From: an uncultured Bacteroidales bacterium
GTDB taxonomy: Bacteria > Bacteroidota > Bacteroidia > Bacteroidales > F082
Assembly: GCA_947166105.1 (NCBI GenBank)
Contig: CAMVCZ010000042.1
Coordinates: 1 to 32,017, forward strand
Direction: 5' to 3'
DNA: 32,017 nt
The translations under genes and the position numbers were made by a program. Shown piece by piece: positions 26,551 through 32,017 of this stretch. Every line of letters begins with the position of its first letter. The first letter of the stretch is position 1. Below the pieces are notes generated by a model, which made no database searches, was not told where the DNA came from, and saw only the letters and a program-made list of their open reading frames with translations.

Positions 26551-27522
26551 ATGGAAAAAATCAAGCAACTGCAACAGGATTTCGCCGATTTCATGGCGCA
26601 ACGCGACTTCAACGGTCAGCCGACCGAGTTATACGAACCCATTGCCTACACCATTCAGCAAAGCGGCAAACGCCTCCGCCCCATGCTCTGCCTCTTGGCC
26701 AACGAAATGTTTGGCGGCGACGAGCAGCAAGCCCTTTGGCCCGCCTTGGCATTGGAAACCTTCCACAACTTCACCCTCATCCACGACGACATCATGGACA
26801 AGGCTCCCATGCGCCGTGGTATGCCGACCGTTTACCAAAAATGGAACTCCGACATTGCCATCCTTTCGGGTGACGCCATGTTGGCGATGGCTTTCCAGTT
26901 TGCGCTGAAGCCCAAAAAGGGTGCCGAACTTGCGCAACAATTGGGCCGTGTGGCCATCGAGATTTGCGAAGGTCAGCAAATGGACCTCAATTTCGAGACC
27001 CAAAAAGAGGTCGGCATTGAGGATTATTTGGAGATGATCCGGCTGAAAACGGCGGTGCTTTTGGCCACGGCCTTACAGATGGGTGCCACTGTTGCAGGCG
27101 CAAAAGAGGCTGACATTCAGCATCTTTACAATTTCGGCATCAATATCGGGATGAGCTTCCAATTGCAAGACGATATCCTTGACCTTTATAGCGATGTGGC
27201 CACTTTCGGCAAGCGTCATGGCGGCGACATTGCGGACAACAAGAAGACTTACCTTTACCTGAAAGCCCTTGAATTGGCTTCCGAAAACGACCGAAAACGC
27301 CTCGAACACCTTTTCACCCTCCGCATGGACCACGACGAGGAAGAAAAGATTGAAGAAGTGCAGGCCATTTACGACCGTTTGAAAGTGAAAGAAGCCTCAG
27401 AACAGGTCATGCTCGACTACGACCGCAAGGCTTTGACCGAACTTGATGCCATCGACTTGCCCGAGGAGCGTAAAATCCACCTGAAAACCTACGCCGAACT
27501 GCTTTCGGGACGGAAAAAATAG
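26551..27522 (+). CDS. Polyprenyl diphosphate synthase (FPP/GGPP type)
   Basis: 323-residue trans-isoprenyl diphosphate synthase that condenses IPP with allylic diphosphates. The first Asp-rich motif is HDDIMD (residues 78-83), followed by RRG; the second is FQLQDDILD near residue 210. GKRLRP (39-44) binds IPP. The residue five before the first motif is Phe74, a bulky side chain that usually limits the product to C15-C20, so FPP or GGPP is more likely than a long-chain quinone tail; this is inference. The start at 26551 is set by the -7 box upstream. It is followed by a hairpin terminator and stands alone. Confidence 0.92.
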   Translation: MEKIKQLQQDFADFMAQRDFNGQPTELYEPIAYTIQQSGKRLRPMLCLLANEMFGGDEQQALWPALALETFHNFTLIHDDIMDKAPMRRGMPTVYQKWNSDIAILSGDAMLAMAFQFALKPKKGAELAQQLGRVAIEICEGQQMDLNFETQKEVGIEDYLEMIRLKTAVLLATALQMGATVAGAKEADIQHLYNFGINIGMSFQLQDDILDLYSDVATFGKRHGGDIADNKKTYLYLKALELASENDRKRLEHLFTLRMDHDEEEKIEEVQAIYDRLKVKEASEQVMLDYDRKALTELDAIDLPEERKIHLKTYAELLSGRKK

Positions 27523-27544
27523 GTTTTGTCGCCACACAACAAAG

Positions 27545-27574
27545 AAGGAGGCCTCCCGTTGGGGAAGCCTCCTT
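27545..27574. terminator. Bidirectional terminator hairpin
   Basis: AAGGAGGC (27545-27552) pairs with GCCTCCTT (27567-27574), with an inner TCCC/GGGA stem. It lies between two convergent genes (synthase stop at 27522, repeat protein stop at 27603). T-rich sequence follows on the plus side, and A/T runs are available on the minus side. Confidence 0.8.
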
Positions 27575-27602
27575 GTTCATTGTTATTCAATCGTTTGCAA
27601 GT

Positions 27603-28034
27603 TTATTTGTCCATAGCGGTCTCTTTCGCCTCCGACTTCTTGCTCTTCTTGATTTCAGGTTTCTTGCCGTCGCATTTCTTGTCGCCGTGCTTGCACTCTT
27701 TCTTGCAGTCGGCTTTCACTTGCTTTTCGCTGCTTGACACTTTCTTGTCGGCGCAGCAGTCAGCCTTCTTTTGGTCGGCGGCTACTTTTTTGTCAGCGCA
27801 ACAGTCGGCCTTTTTCTTGTCAGTGCAGGCTTTCTTGTCGGCGCAGCAGTCGTCTTTCTTCTGTTTTACAGGCTCTTGCGCTACGGTGGTAGCAGCAGGT
27901 TGTTTCTCCGACTTCACAACCGTGGTTTCTGCCTTCTTGGATTTCACTTCAGCATTTTGAGCATTGGCATCTTGAATGCTCATGGCACCGATGGCAAACA
28001 TGGCCAAGGCACCGAATAAGATGGATTTCTTCAT
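27603..28034 (-). CDS. Exported Lys/Cys-rich repeat protein
   Basis: 143 residues with a signal peptide (MKKSILFGALAMFAIGAMSIQDANAQ). The mature chain is highly charged and holds three copies of a 15-residue unit, KKxDCCADKK plus five residues, with CC pairs at 63-64, 78-79 and 93-94, and further cysteines at 70, 110, 114 and 121 near H117. Regularly spaced CC pairs next to Asp suggest metal binding or disulfide cross-linking; neither is shown. I recognise no named family. The 45-base DNA repeat can expand or contract without changing the frame. It is a single gene between a convergent terminator and the divergent-facing end of queA. Confidence 0.8.
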   Translation of the reverse strand: MKKSILFGALAMFAIGAMSIQDANAQNAEVKSKKAETTVVKSEKQPAATTVAQEPVKQKKDDCCADKKACTDKKKADCCADKKVAADQKKADCCADKKVSSSEKQVKADCKKECKHGDKKCDGKKPEIKKSKKSEAKETAMDK

Positions 28035-28093
28035 GTTGTAATAGATTTAGTGATGAATTACGGGCAAATTCTTATCAAAAACCGTTCCAAAAA

Positions 28094-29305
28094 TTACGGA
28101 AGAAACAGGCAACTGTCGCCGTAACTCAAAAAACGGAAATTGTGGTCCAAGGCGAAGCGGTAGCAATCTTTCCAACGCTCGCCGATGAGCGCCGAAACCA
28201 AAAGCAAAAGGGTGCTTTTCGGCTGATGGAAGTTGGTAATCAGGCCGTTGATGACTCGCATTTTGTACGAAGGCGCAATCATCAAAGCGGTGCTAGCTTC
28301 CAAGCGGGTCAGGTTGTGTTTGTCCAAATAGTTCAAGACCTGTTGCAAGGCTTCAGTTGCTGAAAGTGGCGCGTGGCCTTCGTAAGGGAACCATTGCTCC
28401 ACATGCAGCGGACGCAGATCCAGACCTTGCTCCTTCAGCATCACGCCTATCCAATACAGGCTTTCCAAGGTGCGCGTGCTGGTCGTCCCGACTGGGATGA
28501 TGGGCTTCCCAAAATATTCAATCAAACTCTGAATCAATGACTTGCGAACAATGACAGTTTCAGAGTGCATGGCGTGTTCGCCGATGGTCTCGGTTGAAAC
28601 CGGCTTGAAAGTCCCCGCTCCCACATGCAACGTCACTTCATCGAAAGCAAAGCCTTGTTCGCGCAAGGACGCAATGAGCGGCTGGGTGAAATGCAAACCC
28701 GCCGTGGGCGCAGCCACCGAGCCATCATAACGAGCAAAGACGGTCTGGTAACGGTCGCGATCGTCAGGCTCGGCATCACGGTGGAGATAAGGCGGCAACG
28801 GAATCTCGCCAGCGGCCTCAAGCACCGAGGCAAACGACAGGTTTTCAGGCATCCACGAAAACTCGATTTCGGCGTATTGGTCGTTTTGGGAGATTCGCTC
28901 CGCACTCAAAACCACCTTTTGCTCTCCAACTGCCAACTCCATCGAAAGTTTCCCCTCCTTCCAGCGTTTTGCATTGCCTATCAAGCACTTCCAGCGCACA
29001 GGCGAAACCGCGCTGAACGCCACTTGATAGTCCTTTTCGGGTTCCAAGCAGAAAATCTCAATACGCGAACCCGTCACCTTATGGAACTGCAACCTCGCCC
29101 GAATGACTTTGGTTTCATTGAAGACCAACAAGGCTTCCTTCGGCAAAAAATCACCGATATGCTTGAATTGGGATTCCTGTATCTCGTTGTTTTTCAGCAC
29201 TAAAAGTTTCGAGGCATCGCGCTCGGGCAAAGGATATTTGGCGATGCGTTCGTCGGGCAAGGGATAGTCGTAGGTTTCAATGGAAATGTCTTTAACTGCA
29301 TTCAT
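28094..29305 (-). CDS. queA: tRNA preQ1 S-adenosylmethionine ribosyltransferase-isomerase
   Basis: 403-residue enzyme that transfers and isomerises ribose from SAM onto preQ1 in tRNA, giving epoxyqueuosine. Family motifs are YDYPLPDERIAKYPLPERDASKLLVL near the N-terminus, FNETKVIRARL, VAAPTAGLHFT, LHVGAGTFKPV, GTTSTRTLES, TNFHQPKSTLLLLVSALIG and YGDSCLF at the end. The start at 29305 (MNAVKDISIETYDY) is preferred to the TTG at 29323, which falls within the -7 promoter box. Other queuosine genes are not in the window. Confidence 0.96.
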   Translation of the reverse strand: MNAVKDISIETYDYPLPDERIAKYPLPERDASKLLVLKNNEIQESQFKHIGDFLPKEALLVFNETKVIRARLQFHKVTGSRIEIFCLEPEKDYQVAFSAVSPVRWKCLIGNAKRWKEGKLSMELAVGEQKVVLSAERISQNDQYAEIEFSWMPENLSFASVLEAAGEIPLPPYLHRDAEPDDRDRYQTVFARYDGSVAAPTAGLHFTQPLIASLREQGFAFDEVTLHVGAGTFKPVSTETIGEHAMHSETVIVRKSLIQSLIEYFGKPIIPVGTTSTRTLESLYWIGVMLKEQGLDLRPLHVEQWFPYEGHAPLSATEALQQVLNYLDKHNLTRLEASTALMIAPSYKMRVINGLITNFHQPKSTLLLLVSALIGERWKDCYRFALDHNFRFLSYGDSCLFLP

Positions 29306-29320
29306 TGTCGAAAATTTGTG

Positions 29321-29328
29321 CAAAAGTA
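29321..29328 (-). promoter_or_regulatory. -7 promoter element for queA
   Basis: On the minus strand TACTTTTG followed by C matches TAnnTTTG and ends 15 bases before the ATG at 29305, so the leader would be very short. It overlaps the alternative TTG start, arguing against that start. Confidence 0.6.
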
Positions 29329-29403
29329 CAGTTTTTGGGATTGCCTAACGGCAAGAAATAGATTTTTGAACGATTTCTCGCGAAGCGATACCAAAAAAAG
29401 AAC

Positions 29404-29411
29404 TACTTTTG
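29404..29411 (+). promoter_or_regulatory. -7 promoter element for gtrA-like gene
   Basis: TACTTTTG followed by C, 15 bases before the ATG at 29427; the mirror arrangement of the queA promoter, again with a very short leader. Confidence 0.6.
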
Positions 29412-29426
29412 CCCCATCAATCAACC

Positions 29427-29834
29427 ATGAGATTCCTGCTCAAAATAGAACTCACCCGCAGTTTTTTGCTGAAATTCCTGAAATTCGGCGTGGTAGGCTT
29501 TTCTGGGGTCTTCGTCAACTTTGGCGTGACTTACATTTGCAAGGAATGGCTGAAATGGAACAAATACCTGAGCAACATCTTGGGCTTCGTTGTTGCGGCC
29601 ACCACCAACTACCTCCTCAACCGCATTTGGACCTTTGAAAGCAGCAACCCGCAAATCGGGATGGAGTACGCGAAATATTTCGGCATCGCCATTGTAGGTT
29701 TAGGCATCGACACGCTGACGGTCTACCTCCTCAACGGCAAACTGAAATGGAACTTCTACCTCAGCAAGGTCTTCGCCGTGGGCGCATCCACGCTGTGGAA
29801 TTTCTTCGGGAATCTGCTGTTTACGTTTGCTTAA
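29427..29834 (+). CDS. GtrA family membrane protein
   Basis: 135-residue protein with four membrane helices: FLKFGVVGFSGVFVNFGVTYI (about 18-38), SNILGFVVAATTNYLLNRIWTF (50-71), YAKYFGIAIVGLGIDTLTVYLL (82-103) and a last helix near 112-133 ending NFFGNLLFTFA. The VGFSGVFVNFG and NYLLNRIWTF segments are typical of GtrA proteins, which are thought to help flip undecaprenyl-linked sugars in glycan decoration. No partner glycosyltransferase (GtrB type) lies next to it in this window. The start at 29427 lies just below the -7 box. Confidence 0.88.
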   Translation: MRFLLKIELTRSFLLKFLKFGVVGFSGVFVNFGVTYICKEWLKWNKYLSNILGFVVAATTNYLLNRIWTFESSNPQIGMEYAKYFGIAIVGLGIDTLTVYLLNGKLKWNFYLSKVFAVGASTLWNFFGNLLFTFA

Positions 29835-29875
29835 ATCCACAAGACACAAACACAAATTTGTGGTACAATTTTAAG

Positions 29876-29922
29876 TTTATTCCGCTACGAACACAAAAAA
29901 AAAGATTTCGTAGCGGAATAAA
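29876..29922. repeat. 16-bp perfect inverted repeat between gtrA and ATPase genes
   Basis: The arms TTTATTCCGCTACGAA (29876-29891) and TTCGTAGCGGAATAAA (29907-29922) flank a 15-base A-rich loop. A shorter 12-bp palindrome, CACAAATTTGTG (29851-29862), lies just before it. It could end the gtrA transcript, be a regulator site for the ATPase gene (its -7 box is 56 bases further), or be a small mobile palindrome. Confidence 0.85.
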
Positions 29923-29950
29923 CATGATTTTATTCAACATTTTTGAGTTT

Positions 29951-29985
29951 TTTGGTATATGTTCCAAATGCTTTTTATACTTTTG
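29951..29985 (+). promoter_or_regulatory. Promoter for DUF234-type ATPase gene
   Basis: TACTTTTG (29978-29985) followed by C matches TAnnTTTG. TTTG at 29951-29954 is 23 bases upstream. The ATG at 30012 is 26 bases downstream. Confidence 0.65.
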
Positions 29986-30011
29986 CAGCGAGATAACGAA
30001 AACAAAACACC

Positions 30012-31451
30012 ATGTGTACCATCATTGGCAGAAAACAGGAAATCGCTGAACTGAACCGCTACTACGGCAGCGGAAGAGCCGAATTTATCGCCATATATGG
30101 CCGCCGCCGTGTGGGTAAAACATTCCTAATCAACGAAGTGCTTGGCGACTATATGACTTTTCACCACACGGGACTTTCGCCTTACGACCGCAAACGGAAA
30201 GTGACCCTGAAAGATCAACTGCAAAACTTCCATTTCTCGTTGATTCGCCACGGGATGGAAAACGGCAATCCTCCCAAAAGTTGGATGGAAGCCTTTTTCA
30301 TGCTCGAACAACTACTGGAACGGCAGGACAACGGTTCGCGACAAGTGGTTTTTATCGACGAACTGCCTTGGATGGACACTGCAAGGTCGGGATTCCTGAC
30401 AGCACTCGAGGCTTTCTGGAACGGATGGGGCAACACGCGCCACAACCTTTGCTTCGTGGTCTGTGGCTCGGCAACTTCGTGGATTCTCGACAACCTCATC
30501 AACAACAAAGGAGGGCTGTATGGCCGACTGACTGGCGAAATCAAACTGTCGCCCTTCACCTTGCGCGAATGTGAGGAATTTTTCAAAAGCCGACAAATCA
30601 AGATGTCGCGATACAATGTCATACAAGCTTACATGATTTTGGGAGGCATTCCCTTCTATCTCAACTATTTCAATCCATCATTCAGCCTCGCACAGAACAT
30701 TGACACGCTCTTCTTCAACCCGAAGGCCAAACTCGGAGATGAGTTCGATAGGCTTTTCAATTCCGTATTCGACAACGCCGAAGGTTGCATGAAAATCATG
30801 CGGAAGTTAGGGCAACGCCATGCCGGATTCACACGCAACGAGATTGCGTCGCAAACGGGCATCAATCCCAATGGCGATTTCTCGCAAATGCTTAAGGCAT
30901 TGGTGGCCAGCGACTTCGTGACCAAATATATTCCTTTCGACACTAGCAAGCGAGAGGAACACTATAAAATCTCCGACTGCTTTTGTTGGTTTTGGCTTCA
31001 TTTCAAGGAAAAAATGCAGATTACGGAAACAGAATATTGGCAGCATCATTTGAAAGAACCTGAAATCGGCAGTTGGCGGGGCATTGCTTTCGAGGAGGTT
31101 TGTATGCAACACATCCGACAAATCAAGAGTGCCTTGCAGATTGCTGGCGTGGCTTCGAGAGAGTCGGCACTGATTGTCAAAGGCGACAAAGACAACGAAG
31201 GGATGCAAATCGACCTGCTGATTGACCGTGCAGACGATGTGGTGAATGTGTGTGAAATGAAATTCAGCAAAGCCGCTTTTGCCGTGACCAATGCTTACGC
31301 CAATAAACTCGCCCAGCGATTGCACGACCTCGAAACACTACATCCCGAAAAAACCTTCCACCTGACATTGATAAGTGTCAACTCCATGCAACGCAACGAG
31401 TATTCCGACATCTTCACCTCCGCAGTCGTGGCCGAAGACTTATTCGCCTGA
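30012..31451 (+). CDS. AAA ATPase with DUF234-type C-terminal domain
   Basis: 479-residue ATPase of the ATPase_2/DUF234 group, common and often multi-copy in Bacteroidota and archaea, role unknown. Walker A is GRRRVGKT (30-37), Walker B VVFIDELPWMD (near 113-123), and the sensor-like FVVCGSATSWI. A winged-helix part (MRKLGQRHAGFTRNEIASQTGINPNGDFSQMLKALVASDFVTKY) is followed by a nuclease-like C-terminal domain with GIAFEEVC, LIVKGDKDNEGMQIDLLIDRADDVVNVCEMKFS; the E-D-ExK spacing resembles PD-(D/E)xK enzymes. It is preceded by its own promoter and a 16-bp inverted repeat, with no toxin, antitoxin or phage gene beside it. Defence or mobile-element links are possible but not shown. Confidence 0.88.
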   Translation: MCTIIGRKQEIAELNRYYGSGRAEFIAIYGRRRVGKTFLINEVLGDYMTFHHTGLSPYDRKRKVTLKDQLQNFHFSLIRHGMENGNPPKSWMEAFFMLEQLLERQDNGSRQVVFIDELPWMDTARSGFLTALEAFWNGWGNTRHNLCFVVCGSATSWILDNLINNKGGLYGRLTGEIKLSPFTLRECEEFFKSRQIKMSRYNVIQAYMILGGIPFYLNYFNPSFSLAQNIDTLFFNPKAKLGDEFDRLFNSVFDNAEGCMKIMRKLGQRHAGFTRNEIASQTGINPNGDFSQMLKALVASDFVTKYIPFDTSKREEHYKISDCFCWFWLHFKEKMQITETEYWQHHLKEPEIGSWRGIAFEEVCMQHIRQIKSALQIAGVASRESALIVKGDKDNEGMQIDLLIDRADDVVNVCEMKFSKAAFAVTNAYANKLAQRLHDLETLHPEKTFHLTLISVNSMQRNEYSDIFTSAVVAEDLFA

Positions 31452-31470
31452 TAAAGAGCCCATTTCCCTA

Positions 31471-31953
31471 TCACAAAAACTTCTCCAAAAAGATGAACGG
31501 CATGAGTGATTCAATGCCGTCGAAGACCATGACGGGGCCTGTGTCGCCTTGGCAGAGTACGCGCAAGGGCCGCTTCGAGAAATGCTCCACCTCCACCATC
31601 ACCTGACGGCAAGCCCCGCAAGGGGCGACAGGCTCGTTGATGGCTTTCGTGAAGGACCAAGCCGTTATCGACAACGCCTCAAAAGGCACACCCGGAAATT
31701 GCGCCATCGCTGCGAACATGGCTACACGCTCGGCGCACAAACCGCTGGGATAGGCCGCATTCTCGACATTGTTGCCCACCACAATCTCGCCATTGGCCAA
31801 ACGCACCGCCGCACCCACATGGAATTTGGAATAAGGGGCGTAGGCATTTCGCGCCGCCTCGTGCGCACGGCGCATCAATTCGGCATCCATTTCCGGAAGT
31901 TCCTCCATCGAATCGTACACCTCGTAGGGGCAAACAAACTGTTCTTTCCTCAT
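31471..31953 (-). CDS. cdd: Cytidine deaminase
   Basis: 160-residue zinc enzyme converting cytidine and deoxycytidine to uridine forms in pyrimidine salvage. The active-site signature is complete: NVENAAYPSGLCAERVA with Cys73 and catalytic Glu75, and PCGACRQ with Cys112 and Cys115. YAPYSKFHVGAAV (38-50) is the substrate loop. An N-terminal extension of about 20 residues precedes the usual start of the tetrameric form; otherwise the length is normal. It converges with the ATPase gene (19-base gap). The upstream region near the window end shows no clear TAnnTTTG box. Confidence 0.95.
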   Translation of the reverse strand: MRKEQFVCPYEVYDSMEELPEMDAELMRRAHEAARNAYAPYSKFHVGAAVRLANGEIVVGNNVENAAYPSGLCAERVAMFAAMAQFPGVPFEALSITAWSFTKAINEPVAPCGACRQVMVEVEHFSKRPLRVLCQGDTGPVMVFDGIESLMPFIFLEKFL

Positions 31954-32017
31954 AGTGTTTCGTTTAGTAATGATTAAAAAATTAGTTGTAACGATGCTTT
32001 AATTTTGATGACAAAAA

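Noticed and set aside
29747..30049. 100-residue plus-strand open frame across the gtrA-ATPase gap
   Set aside because: It begins inside gtrA in another frame and crosses the inverted repeat and promoter; no family features.
30012..31451. Anti-phage defence system
   Set aside because: The ATPase has a nuclease-like tail but no partner gene, and neighbours are housekeeping; the family is common without any shown defence role.

Overview
This window reads as a chromosome fragment of a Bacteroidota bacterium, most likely order Bacteroidales. Four things point there. The ATP synthase operon has the order atpD-atpC-small membrane gene-atpB-E-F-H-A-G. MurF and alanine racemase are fused in one protein. 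One secreted protein ends in a type IX secretion (T9SS) sorting domain. Nine start regions carry the Bacteroidota -7 promoter element TAnnTTTG, and classical Shine-Dalgarno sites are almost absent. The content is mostly housekeeping. I see no tRNA, rRNA, prophage or CRISPR array.

Layout: 1-6964 is a minus-strand block: an ABC exporter cut by the window edge, a U32 peptidase-family protein, PPi-dependent phosphofructokinase, and a GH92 alpha-mannosidase lipoprotein. A divergent promoter region leads to a plus-strand T9SS-exported Asp-box protein (7176-9209) with a strong terminator. The complete F1Fo ATP synthase operon fills 9407-16816. It converges on murF-alr (minus). Divergent from murF-alr is pssA (plus), which converges on the lipopolysaccharide pair kdsD-lptB (minus). 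Divergent from kdsD are recQ and a DUF4296 lipoprotein. Next come a stand-alone HUH/Y1 transposase with its tandem repeat array, a convergent lipoprotein, a polyprenyl diphosphate synthase, a lysine/cysteine-rich exported repeat protein, queA, a GtrA-family membrane protein, an AAA ATPase of the DUF234 type, and cytidine deaminase.

The most interesting content is a layer of small palindromic repeats over this ordinary gene set. (1) At 24576-25410 a RAYT-like Y1 transposase is flanked by inverted copies of one two-hairpin element. There is one upstream copy, which supplies the last codons and the stop of the DUF4296 lipoprotein, and four downstream copies in a 74-bp tandem array that stops one base short of the next gene's stop codon. 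This looks like a REP/RAYT ('REPtron') locus. (2) Two related GACGC palindromes sit in frame inside the U32 protein and encode extra loop residues. (3) Four of the intercistronic gaps in the atp operon (B-E, E-F, H-A, A-G) each hold a different palindrome or short tandem repeat, while the other junctions overlap or are only a few bases long. (4) Further palindromes lie between pfk and the U32 gene, between the GH92 gene and pfk, in the 3' end of alr, and between gtrA and the ATPase.

CDS starts were placed using family alignment from memory and the promoter elements. In several cases the longest reading frame begins upstream of, or inside, the -7 box and was shortened.
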